Source of the DNA: Ruegeria arenilitoris
Lineage (GTDB): Bacteria > Pseudomonadota > Alphaproteobacteria > Rhodobacterales > Rhodobacteraceae
Direction: 5' to 3'
NCBI RefSeq assembly: GCF_013035315.1
Contig: NZ_WQHP01000006.1
Coordinates: 62,001 to 126,000 of the forward strand
Length of the DNA stretch: 64,000 nucleotides
The first letter of the stretch is position 1; every line of letters starts with the position of its first letter. This document shows positions 26,633-37,516 of this stretch, piece by piece. Made by a program: the position numbers and the translations under genes. A model generated the notes under the pieces. The model ran no database searches and was not told the DNA's origin. It saw only the letters and a list, made by a program, of their open reading frames with translations.

Positions 26633-28144
26633 CTAGCGCGATATCGAGCCGCTGGAAACAAACTCATTTACGGCTGCCCGGCTGCCATTCACCCAGATCG
26701 CAGCCAGCCAGGAGGCGAATGCCGCCAGGATGCGCTGACTGGTGCCAATTTCCCCATAATACTGGCTCTGTTCGAGCCAGAGTTTGGGGTCATCTTTGGC
26801 CGCCAACGCGATTGCGCGTAGGTTCTCCCATTGAGGGTCGTTGGGCTCGATTTCAGTACCATCTTCACGAAAACCTGCGCACATCCTGCACCAGAATGCC
26901 TCAGCCAAGGCGAGCCCGTCGATGGAAGCGTCCGCTGAGAGCGCATCACGTAGCGAAGGAAGCAGAAAGCCAGGATGCCGCGCAGAACCGTCGAACGCGA
27001 CTCTTCGCGTTGTGTCGTGAATTGCGGTGTTCGCAAATCTGCGCTCAACTAATCCAAGGTATTCCTTCGCCGAGGTTCCGGGGACGGCTTCGACGTAAGG
27101 CAGAATTTCTTCGGCCTGAACTTTCTCAAAAAACGCAACGATGTCCGGGTCCTGCATGCAATCCGAAATCGTCGGGACGTTCAGAATTTCCCCGACATTT
27201 GCGAGCAGCTGGTGACCGCCGTTCAATATGCGCAATTTCATGGTTTCATAGCTATGAACATCGTGGGTCAGTGTAACCCCAACCTGTTCGAGCGGCGGTC
27301 GTCCGGCGCAGAAGCTATCCTCGATCACCCATTGGCGAAAATTCTCATGTGAGACCGGAGCATGGTCGTCGACACCAAGCGCAAGGCATTGCGATATCAC
27401 TTGATCCGTCGTCGCCGGAACGATGCAATCCACCATCGAATTTGGGAACGCGCCGTTTTGGTCAATCCAGTCGGCCAGCTCAGGGTCGGACAGTCGCGCC
27501 AAACCAACTATGCAGGTTCTAAGAATTGCACCGTTTCCCTGAAGGTTGTCGCAACTGAGCGCGGTGAAGGGTTTCAAGCCATTTCGGCGTAGTTGACGAA
27601 GTGCGGCGACCATAGCTCCGAAAACCGTGCGCGGTTCGTCCGGGTTTTTGGCATCGTGCTGAATGTCTTCGTTATCCGCGTTGAACGCGCCGGTATTGGC
27701 ATCCAGAAAATACCCACCTTCGGTAACAGTCAGCGAAACAATCCGAATGGCGGGGTCGGCCATCGTCTGGATAAGCGTTACATTGTTGTCCTCGATCGGC
27801 AGGTAGTCGATCATTGGGCCAATGACCTCTGCCGACATTCCGTCTGGGTCCAGTTCGATCAGTGTGGTCAGGCAGTCCTGCGCCAGCAATCTTTCACGCA
27901 TGTCGGCGTCATAGCTTCGCACACCCGCGCCGATGATCGCCCAATCCTGAGCCTGCCCTTGCTGCAACAGTCGATGAAGATACCAAGCCTGGTGCGCGCG
28001 GTGAAAATTGCCGACCCCGATATGAACAATGCCCGGCGTAAGGTCCGAGCGTACATACGCAGGTGCCTTTACGGATTTCGGCAAGTCAGACAGGTTGCCG
28101 CGTCGCAACCGTACCGGAGGTTTTGCATTCGACACAGGGTCCAT
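26633..28144 (-). CDS. mtlK: Mannitol 2-dehydrogenase
   Basis: About 503 residues of the long-chain mannitol dehydrogenase family (mannitol + NAD+ to fructose). The N-terminal NAD-binding block is HIGVGNFHRAHQAWYLH, and the catalytic lysine-containing segment is MKLRILNGGHQLLANVG. I chose ATG 28144, which overlaps the stop of the sorbitol dehydrogenase gene as TGATG; an in-frame ATG at 28156 is also possible. It ends the smoEFGK-smoS-mtlK polyol operon, the arrangement known from Rhodobacter. Related activities (arabinitol, fructuronate) cannot be excluded. Confidence 0.9.
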   Translation of the reverse strand: MDPVSNAKPPVRLRRGNLSDLPKSVKAPAYVRSDLTPGIVHIGVGNFHRAHQAWYLHRLLQQGQAQDWAIIGAGVRSYDADMRERLLAQDCLTTLIELDPDGMSAEVIGPMIDYLPIEDNNVTLIQTMADPAIRIVSLTVTEGGYFLDANTGAFNADNEDIQHDAKNPDEPRTVFGAMVAALRQLRRNGLKPFTALSCDNLQGNGAILRTCIVGLARLSDPELADWIDQNGAFPNSMVDCIVPATTDQVISQCLALGVDDHAPVSHENFRQWVIEDSFCAGRPPLEQVGVTLTHDVHSYETMKLRILNGGHQLLANVGEILNVPTISDCMQDPDIVAFFEKVQAEEILPYVEAVPGTSAKEYLGLVERRFANTAIHDTTRRVAFDGSARHPGFLLPSLRDALSADASIDGLALAEAFWCRMCAGFREDGTEIEPNDPQWENLRAIALAAKDDPKLWLEQSQYYGEIGTSQRILAAFASWLAAIWVNGSRAAVNEFVSSGSISR

Positions 28145-28913
28145 CAGCTCATCCAATTTCCGCCGTCGACATTGTATGTTTGTGCGACGATGTACTCGGC
28201 CTCGTCCGAGGCGAGAAACACCGCCATCCCGGTCAGATCTTCGGCGAGGCCCATCCGACCGTAGGGGACAGCCGCAGCCACTTCTCGTTTCTTCTGACCC
28301 AGCGGTTTGCCCTCATGTTTGGCGAAGAATGCGTCGACGCCGTCCCAGTGCTCGCCGTCGACAACGCCCGGAGCAATCGCGTTCACGTTGATCCCATGCG
28401 AGATCAGGTTCAGCCCTGCCGACTGGGTCAGAGAAATGATTGCCGCCTTGCTGGCACAGTACACGGCGACCAAGGGCTCGCCCCTGCGTCCGGCTTGCGA
28501 TGCCATGTTGATGATCCGGCCTTTGGTTCCGTGTTCGATCATGTGGCGCGCGACAGCTTGCATTGTGAACAACGCGCCAGCGACGTTGATTTCAAACACG
28601 CGGTCATAGTCAGCGCGCTCAATCTCGACAATTGGTGCTGCAGTGAAGATGGCCGCATTGTTGATAAGAATGTCGATGGGGCCGAGAAGAGAGGCCGTTT
28701 TTGCGACCGCATCATCTATGCTCCGCTGGTTGGTCACGTCCATCTCAATCGCGACCGCCGCCTCGCCTATTTCGTTGGCGGCGGTTTGCGCGCGCTGGGC
28801 GTCGATATCGGCAATGGCGACACGCGCACCCTCTGAGACATAGGCCTTGGCAAAGGCCAGCCCGATGCCTCTCGCAGCCCCGGTGATCAGAGCGGTTTTG
28901 CCTGTCAGACGTG

Positions 28914-28917
<4 letters not shown>
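28144..28917 (-). CDS. smoS: Sorbitol (L-iditol) 2-dehydrogenase, short-chain type
   Basis: 257 residues. The cofactor loop is TGAARGIG (12-19), the catalytic residues are Ser140, Tyr153 and Lys157 (YCASK), and the C-terminus [13 protein letters not shown] is characteristic of Rhodobacter SmoS/galactitol dehydrogenase. It oxidises D-sorbitol to fructose with NAD+, and galactitol to tagatose in relatives. It overlaps the ATPase gene upstream by 4 bp and the mannitol dehydrogenase downstream, so translation is coupled. Confidence 0.93.
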
Positions 28918-29918
<1,001 letters not shown>

Positions 29919-29930
29919 GTGTCGGGTTCC

Positions 29931-30761
29931 TTATTTCACAGCGCCGAAGGTCAGGCCGCGGACAAGTTGTTTCTGGCTGAACCAGCCAAGGATCAGGATT
30001 GGTGCGATTGCCATGGTCGAGGCTGCGCTGAGCTTGGCAAAGAACAGGCCCTCGGGGCTGGAATAGCTGGCGATGAAAGCGGTCAATGGGGCTGCGTCGA
30101 CGGCTGTCAGGTTGAGCGTCCAGAACGCCTCGTTCCACGCCAGGATGAAGTTCAACAGCACGGTTGAGGCGATGCCGGGAACGGCCATCGGTGTCAGGAC
30201 ATAGAGGATTTCCTCTTTCAACGTTGCGCCATCCATACGTGCGGCTTCCAGGATTTCCCCGGGGATTTCGCGGAAATAGGTGTAGAGCATCCAGACGATG
30301 ATCGGCAGGTTGATCAGCATCAGGACAACGACCAGCCCACCGCGCGTGTCCAGCAGACCCAGCCGGATGAACAGCAGGTAGATCGGGTAGAGTACACCGA
30401 CCGCTGGCAGCATCTTAGTGGACAGCATCCACAGCAGGATGTCCTTAGTGCGCTTGGACGGCACGAAAGCCATGGCCCATGCGGCGGGGACGGCGATGAT
30501 CACACCCAGTATGGTCGAACCACCCGCGATGATCACCGAGTTCCACAGGAACCGCATGTAGTCTGAGCGCTCCTGCACGATGGCGTAGTTCTCCAGCGTC
30601 CAGTTGAAGTTCAGAAAGATCGGCGGGCTGGCAATTGCCTGTGCCTCAGTTTTGAAGCTGGTCAGGATGGTCCAGAGGATCGGGAAAAAGATCAGCAATC
30701 CTACTGCCCAGGCGAGAATTGTATTCAGCGATTTGCGGCGGGTTGTGACAGCGCGGGCCAT
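29931..30761 (-). CDS. smoG: Polyol ABC transporter permease
   Basis: 276 residues with six predicted membrane helices and the EAA coupling loop EILEAARMDGATLKEEILYV. It ends FGAVK, as MalG-type permeases do. It follows the SmoF-like gene by 12 bp and precedes the ATPase gene. Confidence 0.92.
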   Translation of the reverse strand: MARAVTTRRKSLNTILAWAVGLLIFFPILWTILTSFKTEAQAIASPPIFLNFNWTLENYAIVQERSDYMRFLWNSVIIAGGSTILGVIIAVPAAWAMAFVPSKRTKDILLWMLSTKMLPAVGVLYPIYLLFIRLGLLDTRGGLVVVLMLINLPIIVWMLYTYFREIPGEILEAARMDGATLKEEILYVLTPMAVPGIASTVLLNFILAWNEAFWTLNLTAVDAAPLTAFIASYSSPEGLFFAKLSAASTMAIAPILILGWFSQKQLVRGLTFGAVK

Positions 30762-30773
30762 AGTTGTTCCTCC

Positions 30774-31640
30774 TCACGCGTCCAGGTTCTTGCCGACGAT
30801 GCGCATCAGGAAGATGGCAACGATGTTGGCAAGGATGATTGCGTAGACACCTCCGGCCGATCCGAGGCCAACGTTCTGGCTTTCCAGCACACGCTGGAAG
30901 ATCAGGTAGGTGAGAGTGCGGGTGCCGAATGCGCCGCCGGTGGTCACGAAAATCTCGGCGAAGATCGACAAAAGAAAGATGGTCTGGATTAGGATCACGA
31001 TAGTGATCGCGCGGCTTAGGTGCGGCAGAATGATGTGGTAGAAGCGTTTCAGAACCGGCGCGCCATCCATCTCGGCCGCTTCCAGCTGTTCACTATCCAG
31101 CGACTGAATTGCGGTCAGCAGGATCAAGGTCGCAAAGGGCAGCCATTGCCACGAGACGATCATGATGATCGAGGTCATCGACGCCTCGGACAGCCATGAG
31201 ATCGGCTCGGCCCCAAAAAAGCGCCACAGATGGGCCAGCAGGCCGTTCACCGGATCCATGAACATGTTTTTCCAGACCAGCGCAGACACGGTGGGCATAA
31301 CGAAGAAGGGCGCGATCACCAGAATGCGGACAACGCCTTGCCCCCACATCGGCTGATCAAGCAGCATCGCCAGCAGGATACCTAGAATGACCGTAATGAT
31401 CAGCACACCACCCACGATCACCAGTGTCGCCTGAACCGCTGGCCAGAACGAACTGGAAGAGACGAAACGGACGTAGTTGTCAAACCCGACCCAGCCAAGA
31501 TCGCCGCCACGCAGGGGCAGATATTTCTTGAAAGAAAAGTACAGCGTCATAGTCAGTGGCACGAGCATCCAGCCAAGCAGCAGGACAACTGCGGGTGCCA
31601 TCATCAGGCGAGCAACGGATCGGGAGTGTTGAGTAGCCAT
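30774..31640 (-). CDS. smoF: Polyol ABC transporter permease
   Basis: 288 residues, MalF-type, with membrane helices and the EAA loop QLEAAEMDGAPVLKRFYHI. It is the first membrane gene after the binding protein and is separated from it by about 106 bp holding a stem-loop. Confidence 0.92.
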   Translation of the reverse strand: MATQHSRSVARLMMAPAVVLLLGWMLVPLTMTLYFSFKKYLPLRGGDLGWVGFDNYVRFVSSSSFWPAVQATLVIVGGVLIITVILGILLAMLLDQPMWGQGVVRILVIAPFFVMPTVSALVWKNMFMDPVNGLLAHLWRFFGAEPISWLSEASMTSIIMIVSWQWLPFATLILLTAIQSLDSEQLEAAEMDGAPVLKRFYHIILPHLSRAITIVILIQTIFLLSIFAEIFVTTGGAFGTRTLTYLIFQRVLESQNVGLGSAGGVYAIILANIVAIFLMRIVGKNLDA

Positions 31641-31707
31641 GACGCAAGACCTCTCTGTTCAGGCATAGCTTAGCCTGCGAGAAAAACACGTGTTGTGGAA
31701 GGGTGGG

Positions 31708-31734
31708 GCGGGGGGCAAATGTCTGCCCACCCGC
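31708..31734 (-). promoter_or_regulatory. Intercistronic stem-loop after smoE
   Basis: The plus strand reads GCGGGGGGC, an 8-base loop, then GCCCACCCGC: nine pairs with one bulged A. It lies between the binding-protein and first permease genes and lacks a T-run. Confidence 0.6.
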
Positions 31735-31746
31735 GGGGAGAAGACG

Positions 31747-33051
31747 TCAGTACCCTGCGGCTTCCATTTCTTCGGCGGTGAAGGCCTGCGCTTTGGCCAG
31801 CGCTTCGTCCACCGATTGCTGTCCGGCATAAACTGCCGAGAACTCTTGGCTCACCTGCGTGGCAATGCCTGCGAATTCCGGGATCGCGACGAACTGGATG
31901 CCAACATAGGGCGTCGGTTGCGCGCAGCAGTTATCCGGATCGGCCGCAAGTATCGAATCCAGCGTCATCTTGGCGAACGGAACCTTCTGGTACTCGGGGT
32001 TCTCATAGAGTGACGTCCGTGCACCCGGAGGCACATTGGCCCAGCCTTCATTCTCGGCCACCAACTCGATGTAGTCTTTCGAAGTTGCCCACTCGATGAA
32101 CTGTTTGGCCGCATCTTCCTGTTGCGTGCCAGCCGGAATAGCCAGTGCCCAAGCCCAGAGCCAGTTGGCGCGCTTATCGACACCTTCTGAATTCGGTGCG
32201 AGGGCAAAGCCAACCTTGTCAGCCACGGTCGAGTCGTCGGGGTTGGTCACAAAAGACGCCGCAACGGTGGCGTCGATCCACATGCCGCACTTGCCTTGCT
32301 GGAACAGCGACAGGTTCTCGTTGAAGCCGTTTGTGGCATATCCAGCCGGGCCGGATTCATTCATCATGTCCACGAAGAATGTCAGTGCCTCTTTCCACTC
32401 GGGTTGATCGAACTGAGGTTTCCAGTCTTCGTCAAACCAGCGCGCGCCGAAAGAGTTTCCGGTCACGGTAATGAAGGCACCGCCCTCACCCCAACCGGCC
32501 TTGCCGCGCAGGCAGATACCGTTGATGTCGTTGTCACGGTCGGTCATCGCCGCTGCAGCTTCACGGATGAACTGCCAGGTTGGCGCTTCGGGCATTTCCA
32601 GACCGGCCTGTTCCATCAGGTCGGTGCGGTACATCACCATCGAGCTTTCGCCATAGAATGGCGCTGCGTATAGTGTGCCGTCGTTGCTGAGACCGTTGCG
32701 CATTGCGGGCAGGATGTCGTCCACGTCATACTCGGCGGACATGCCTTCCAGTGGAACAAGCCAATCGTTCGCGCCCCAGATCGGCGTTTCGTACATGCCG
32801 ATGGTCATGATGTCGAACTGACCGCCCTTGGTGGTGATGTCGGTGGTTACGCGCTGGCGCAGCACGTTTTCTTCCAGCGTCACCCACTCGACTTCGATGC
32901 CGGTCGCTTCGGTGAATTTGTCGGTATAGCCCTGCATCCGGATCATGTCGCCGTTGTTTACTGTGGCAATCGTGATGGATTGTGCGTGGGCCGCGGCAGT
33001 CGCGACGAACGTCAAAGCTGTCGCCGCACGAAGTGCGTGTTTCAGATACAT
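31747..33051 (-). CDS. smoE: Polyol ABC transporter solute-binding protein
   Basis: 434 residues with a signal peptide (MYLKHALRAATALTFVATAAAHA) and a family 1 solute-binding fold (FYGESSMVMYRTDLMEQAG, GKCGMWIDATVAASF). A strong GGGAGGA ribosome site precedes the start. It is the first gene of the polyol operon; operon content (sorbitol and mannitol dehydrogenases) sets the likely ligands as sorbitol and mannitol. A predicted operator lies 72 bp upstream. Confidence 0.92.
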   Translation of the reverse strand: MYLKHALRAATALTFVATAAAHAQSITIATVNNGDMIRMQGYTDKFTEATGIEVEWVTLEENVLRQRVTTDITTKGGQFDIMTIGMYETPIWGANDWLVPLEGMSAEYDVDDILPAMRNGLSNDGTLYAAPFYGESSMVMYRTDLMEQAGLEMPEAPTWQFIREAAAAMTDRDNDINGICLRGKAGWGEGGAFITVTGNSFGARWFDEDWKPQFDQPEWKEALTFFVDMMNESGPAGYATNGFNENLSLFQQGKCGMWIDATVAASFVTNPDDSTVADKVGFALAPNSEGVDKRANWLWAWALAIPAGTQQEDAAKQFIEWATSKDYIELVAENEGWANVPPGARTSLYENPEYQKVPFAKMTLDSILAADPDNCCAQPTPYVGIQFVAIPEFAGIATQVSQEFSAVYAGQQSVDEALAKAQAFTAEEMEAAGY

Positions 33052-33122
33052 CCCTGTCCTCCCTGAGCTTGGATGTCGTGCAGAGAGGGTAGTTCGAGAT
33101 TTGTCGCGGCGTCAATAAAAAC

Positions 33123-33137
33123 TTTACGCGCGTTAAA
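33123..33137. promoter_or_regulatory. Predicted operator of the smo operon
   Basis: TTTACGCGCGTTAAA is a near-palindrome between the LacI-type regulator and smoE. A variant, TTTACGCGCGCCAAA, occurs upstream of the regulator itself. The shared 10-base core and both positions suggest binding by that regulator. Confidence 0.6.
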
Positions 33138-33145
33138 TTTTTACG

Positions 33146-34171
33146 TTATGCGGATTCCCTGAGAACCAATCGTGCCGGGAAGAGGGTTTCCGTCCGCTTC
33201 TCAAATTTCCCACCGTTTTCAATGAGTTCGAAAAGCGTTTCGACACTTCGGGCCGCCACATTGTCATAGTCATGCGCCGCGGTTGTCAGTGAGGGGCATG
33301 TGAACTTTGCAAAGGGATGATCGTCGTTCGAGGCCACTCGCAGCGTACAATCGGCTTTCCGCCCGACGCGAATCCCCTGCTCAAAACACGCCGCCAGAAA
33401 GCCGATTGCCAATCGGTCATTGCTGCACAAAACCGAATCCGTGCGCAATTTGCGTTCATCCAACACCTTGAGCGCACCCTGTCGACCAATCTCCTCAAAG
33501 GCCCAGCCAGCGCCTTCGATTTTGATCACATGCGGCTCAAAACCCAGACGCTCCATCACCTCGACGTAGGCCTTCCGCCGCTTGTTGGCATTGGGGTTTG
33601 CAGGTGTCCGCATTTCGAAGAACGAGGGCGGCTCGCCCGTACGGGTCATGTATTGCACGGTCTGAGACACAAAGCTGAAGTTGTCGGACCCGATAAACGC
33701 CGCGCCCAAACCGTCAAGGTTACTGTCGAACAGAACCGTCGGCACACTGGCGCAGAATTTCTCGATCGCTGACTTGTCAGAGATACGCCCCAAAGGCGCC
33801 AACAACACGCCCGCAGGTTTCAGGGATTGCAAACCGTCCAGGATTTCGTTTTCCAGCTTTTGTTCACCGTGAGCGCTGAAAAGGAACGGACGATACCCGG
33901 CTGCGATACAGCTTTGTTCAAGATACCGAGCGATTTCAGCAAAGAACGGATCAGCCAGAAAGGGCACGACAATGCCGATATTCTTGGTCAGTTTACGGTT
34001 CTGGTTCACCGCATAGATGTTCGGGCGATAGTCAAACCGCTCCAGCGCCTCTTCGATGCGGGCCCTTGTCGTCGGGCGAACACTGTCGGGATCGTGGAAG
34101 TATTTGGACACCGTGGGCCGCGAGATACCGCTGAGGGCCGCGAACTCTTCCATATTCTTAATTTTGGTCAT
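33146..34171 (-). CDS. LacI-family regulator of the polyol operon
   Basis: 341 residues. The helix-turn-helix is MEEFAALSGISRPTVSKYFHDPDSV (residues 7-31 or so) with the hinge region following, and a sugar-binding core (GIVVPFLADPFFAEIARYLE). It is co-directional with and just upstream of smoE, with the predicted operator in the 95-bp gap. A second copy of the operator lies about 56 bp upstream of its own start, pointing to self-regulation. The inducer is probably a hexitol. Confidence 0.9.
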   Translation of the reverse strand: MTKIKNMEEFAALSGISRPTVSKYFHDPDSVRPTTRARIEEALERFDYRPNIYAVNQNRKLTKNIGIVVPFLADPFFAEIARYLEQSCIAAGYRPFLFSAHGEQKLENEILDGLQSLKPAGVLLAPLGRISDKSAIEKFCASVPTVLFDSNLDGLGAAFIGSDNFSFVSQTVQYMTRTGEPPSFFEMRTPANPNANKRRKAYVEVMERLGFEPHVIKIEGAGWAFEEIGRQGALKVLDERKLRTDSVLCSNDRLAIGFLAACFEQGIRVGRKADCTLRVASNDDHPFAKFTCPSLTTAAHDYDNVAARSVETLFELIENGGKFEKRTETLFPARLVLRESA

Positions 34172-34559
34172 GCCAGTCTGCCTGCGGGTCTTCGCCGCCG
34201 TGATCTTATCATGTTTTTACATATTCTTTACGCGCGCCAAAAAATCAATAGCTGGTCAACGTCCCGGCGTTTCGCGGGCAAGGGGGGCGAATGTAGCCCG
34301 TGATCAATGCCGGAGCTTCAGCGGTCCATGTTGTCTTTGCGGATGGCCGTCGCATTTTGCAGCGGCTTAAGTTGGGGTTGAATTGTCCTGGGTGTAACAA
34401 GTCTTGTTAGATCAGCCCCCGCATATTCAGTGGCAGGCAAAAAGCGATCCGGCTAGCCAGTTAGCTGAGCTCATTCGGGCTTGGCGTTTCGCGCCCACGG
34501 GAACATGGTTGGTGGAAGTATCCGTGGTTCTGCTTGGCTTTCAGTCGTTGGTTTGCGCG
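34172..34559. other. Intergenic region with predicted operator
   Basis: About 390 bases between the LacI gene start and the 3' end of the GMC oxidoreductase gene. Its left part is the promoter region of the LacI gene. The remainder (about 34250-34550) has no supported gene and no obvious terminator. Confidence 0.5.
34227..34241. promoter_or_regulatory. Predicted autoregulatory operator of the LacI gene
   Basis: TTTACGCGCGCCAAA shares the TTTACGCGCG core and the AAA end with the element upstream of smoE. It lies about 56 bp upstream of the LacI start codon. Confidence 0.5.
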
Positions 34560-36155
34560 TCAAGTGCCCGCCTTTATTAAATCGCTTGCTTTTTCGCCTA
34601 TCATGATCGCTGGGGCGTTGGTGTTGCCGCTGACAATTTCCGGCATGATCGAGCAGTCTGCGACCCGCAGATTTGCAATACCATGTACCTTTAGCTTTGC
34701 GTCAACAACGGACATCTTGCCATCTCCCATCGCGCATGTTCCCGTTGGGTGATAGATCGAGGTTGAATTGGATCTGGCCCAATCCAGTGTGCCTCCATAA
34801 TCGTCAGAGCTTAGCTCTGATGTTGGTCGAAACTCCTCTGATATCTTCGAGGCCAGAGGGTTCTGCTTGGCAATTCTGCGCGCGATGTTCACACCGTCAA
34901 CGATGGTTCGGCAGTCCGTTTCTGTTGAGAGGTAATTCGGGATGATTTTGACATACTTGGACGGGTCGGGGCCATCCAGGCGCAGTTCGCCTCGGCTTTC
35001 CGGGCGCAGCTGGCAAACCGACATCGTGAAGGCCGAAAACGGATGCACGCCTTCACCGGGGCTGTCAGCAGACCAGGGCTGAACGTGGAACTGAATGTCC
35101 GGAGTTTCAACATCGGGTCGGGTTTTCATAAAACCTGTGGCAAGACTGGCGGCCATGGTCATCGGGCCCGCACGAAACAGGGCATATTTCAAGGCGATGC
35201 GCGCCTGATTGAATATGCTGCGGACTTCATCATTCAGCGTCGGCTCATTGCATTTAAACACCAGCCGGGCCTGTAGGTGGTCCTGCAATCCCTTGCCAAC
35301 TCCGGGAAGGGCGTGCAGGGGTTCGATACCATTTTCCTTCAGATGGTCGGGGTCACCGATTCCCGACAGCATCAGAATCTGAGGAGAGTTGATTGCCCCA
35401 CCAGATAGAATGATCTCTCGCCGAACTTTTAGGGTTTGTTCGGCTCCAGTTCGGTCCCGGTAAACCAGACCAGTTGCCTTTTTCCCGTCCAGAATTACGA
35501 GCGAAACCAGTGCATTTGTGATGATATTCAGATTCTGGCGTCCTCGAATGGGTTTGAGATAAGCCACGGCAGCGCTGCACCTGCGCCCATTTCGAGTGGT
35601 AAGTTGGAAATAGCCTACGCCCTCTTGCTCGGCTCCGTTGTAGTCGGGGTTGAAAGGGTAGCCGGCGGCCTGCGCTGCCGCCACCCAGGCGTCGCAAATG
35701 GGCCGCTGAATGCGCATATTGGACACGGACAAAGGCCCGCCGACACCGTGATACTCGTCTTCGCCGCGTTCCTGATCCTCGCAGCGCTTGAACAGGGGCA
35801 GGACGTCTTCCCAGCCCCAGCCTTCATTGCCCATCTGCCGCCAGCGGTCATAATCCTCTTTCTGGCCGCGCACGTACAGCAGCCCGTTCAGTGATGATGA
35901 TCCACCCAACACTTTGCCGCGAGGCCAGTCGATGGATCGCCCGTTCAGGCCGGGATCGGGCTCGGTTCGGTAACACCAGTCGACCGAAGGGTTATGCATG
36001 GTTTTGAAGTAGCCCACAGGGATGTGAATCCATGGGTTGGTATCCCGACCGCCGGCCTCAAGCAGTGCGACAGTCACGTTGGGGTCGGTGCTCAGGCGGT
36101 TGGCAATGACACAACCCGAAGACCCGGCCCCCACGACAGCATAGTCCACTTCCAT
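34560..36155 (-). CDS. GMC-family FAD-dependent alcohol/choline dehydrogenase-like oxidoreductase
   Basis: 531 residues from ATG 36155, which has an AGGGAGGTGA site; a longer frame is rejected. The FAD-binding start is VVGAGSSGCVIANRL, GMC signature 1 is PRGKVLGGSSSLNG, signature 2 is GAINSPQILMLSGIG, and the catalytic His/Asn region is YHPTGTCAMG and SGNTNAPAIM. It is divergent from a DctP-type TRAP transporter 108 bp away, so it probably oxidises the alcohol, or a product of the acid, brought in by that transporter. The substrate is unknown. Confidence 0.92.
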   Translation of the reverse strand: MEVDYAVVGAGSSGCVIANRLSTDPNVTVALLEAGGRDTNPWIHIPVGYFKTMHNPSVDWCYRTEPDPGLNGRSIDWPRGKVLGGSSSLNGLLYVRGQKEDYDRWRQMGNEGWGWEDVLPLFKRCEDQERGEDEYHGVGGPLSVSNMRIQRPICDAWVAAAQAAGYPFNPDYNGAEQEGVGYFQLTTRNGRRCSAAVAYLKPIRGRQNLNIITNALVSLVILDGKKATGLVYRDRTGAEQTLKVRREIILSGGAINSPQILMLSGIGDPDHLKENGIEPLHALPGVGKGLQDHLQARLVFKCNEPTLNDEVRSIFNQARIALKYALFRAGPMTMAASLATGFMKTRPDVETPDIQFHVQPWSADSPGEGVHPFSAFTMSVCQLRPESRGELRLDGPDPSKYVKIIPNYLSTETDCRTIVDGVNIARRIAKQNPLASKISEEFRPTSELSSDDYGGTLDWARSNSTSIYHPTGTCAMGDGKMSVVDAKLKVHGIANLRVADCSIMPEIVSGNTNAPAIMIGEKASDLIKAGT

Positions 36156-36221
36156 GATCACCTCCCTGAAACCAGTTTCAAAAAGTTCTAGCCAAAAGAC
36201 GAGAAATACACTAGCATTTTT

Positions 36222-36238
36222 TGATACAAAACGTCTCA
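36222..36238. promoter_or_regulatory. Candidate IclR-type operator
   Basis: TGATAC-AAAAC-GTCTCA is an inverted repeat with one mismatch, flanked by T-runs, in the GMC/TRAP divergent spacer. The IclR regulator downstream in the TRAP cluster is a possible binder. Evidence is symmetry and place only. Confidence 0.35.
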
Positions 36239-36263
36239 TTTTTTGCTAACAGGGAGGTAAGCA

Positions 36264-37502
36264 ATGGAGATCGGACGGAAACTAAGTGGTATTTCACGGC
36301 GGGATTTCTTCCGCGTAGCAGGCCGTTACGGCATGAGCTCGACGCTATTGGCTGCAGGTGGATTCGGTGGCGCGATGAGTCTTGCGAATCTGGCGCAGGC
36401 CGCCGAATCCACTTATGAGAAGCGCTTTTCGAAAGAACCCAAGCACACGTTGAAGTTCGGCGCGTCGGGCTTTAATACGCGCAACCTGCTTATCGAGCGT
36501 GCTGGTGCGATCGAATTTGCACGCGATCTGGAGGAACGAACAGATGGTGAAATTCGGATCGAATTCATCGGCGACAACCAGATCTGTGGTCAGCTGAGCT
36601 GTGTTGAGAAAACCCAGCAGGGGATCGTTGATATCTATGCGGCTTCAACCCAGAACTCGGCCGGTGGTGCGCCATACCTGAACGTGTTGGACTATGCCTA
36701 TATGTTCCCCAGCCGCGCGGCGCAGTATCACTTCTTCTATAGCCCGGCGAGCCAGCGTATTCTGCGCGACCCATTGGAAAAGCGGCACGGGCTAAAATTC
36801 CTGTTTACGCATTGTGAACTCAGGGGCCTGCAAATGGGCTCAACCTTTGCTGACAAGCCGACCGTAACCAAACTGGAAGAGCTGTTCGGCACCAAGAACC
36901 GCGTGACCGGCACACAGCTGGGCCGGATTGCGATGCAGTTGTTGAACCTCAACCCCGTGCCGGTGGCATGGGAAGAGACGCTGGACGCGCTAAAAACCGG
37001 CCTGATCGACGGTGCGGAAACATGGGCGTCGGCAGTTGCATACGCGAACATGGCGCCGGTGGTTTCGCAATCGGTCAACCTCAAGTTCTTCTGTGGCACC
37101 GAGCATACTTCGATGTCGGCTAAGGTGTTCGACGGTCTTGGTGGCGAGTTGCAGGATGCGGTGATGGAGTCCTCGTATTTCACGCAGGCCCTCATCCAAG
37201 GCGCAAATGAAGCCGCGCTTTTGAACACGGTTGGATTCTCGGAGCCTCAGCTTCCAAACACGATCTTCGCTGAAAACGGTGTTCGCCCGGCCTTCCTGCC
37301 GGATGATCAGATCAAGCTGGCCGAAGAGATGTGTGCCCCGAACTACAACCCGGAACCCTGGGCCCAGTGGCGTGAACGCCTGAACAAATGGGCTGGTGGT
37401 ATCGATACCTATCAAGAGATCTACGACATCGCGCGCGAAATTCCTGCCGATACGCTGCCCGAAAATGTCGAGCCGCGCCGTTGGTGGATGGGCCAGGCCT
37501 AA
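36264..37502 (+). CDS. dctP: TRAP transporter solute-binding protein, DctP family
   Basis: 412 residues with a twin-arginine signal (ISRRDFFRVAG) followed by a hydrophobic stretch, which suggests export in folded form. The body is DctP-like (TLKFGASGFNTRNLLIERAGAI read in two blocks, GQLSCVEKTQQGIVDIY, ALKTGLIDGAETW). The ribosome site GGGAGGT is strong. A stem-loop separates it from the DctQ gene. The ligand is probably a carboxylate, as usual for the family, but cannot be named. Confidence 0.9.
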   Translation: MEIGRKLSGISRRDFFRVAGRYGMSSTLLAAGGFGGAMSLANLAQAAESTYEKRFSKEPKHTLKFGASGFNTRNLLIERAGAIEFARDLEERTDGEIRIEFIGDNQICGQLSCVEKTQQGIVDIYAASTQNSAGGAPYLNVLDYAYMFPSRAAQYHFFYSPASQRILRDPLEKRHGLKFLFTHCELRGLQMGSTFADKPTVTKLEELFGTKNRVTGTQLGRIAMQLLNLNPVPVAWEETLDALKTGLIDGAETWASAVAYANMAPVVSQSVNLKFFCGTEHTSMSAKVFDGLGGELQDAVMESSYFTQALIQGANEAALLNTVGFSEPQLPNTIFAENGVRPAFLPDDQIKLAEEMCAPNYNPEPWAQWRERLNKWAGGIDTYQEIYDIAREIPADTLPENVEPRRWWMGQA

Positions 37503-37516
37503 TCTAGACTCTATCG

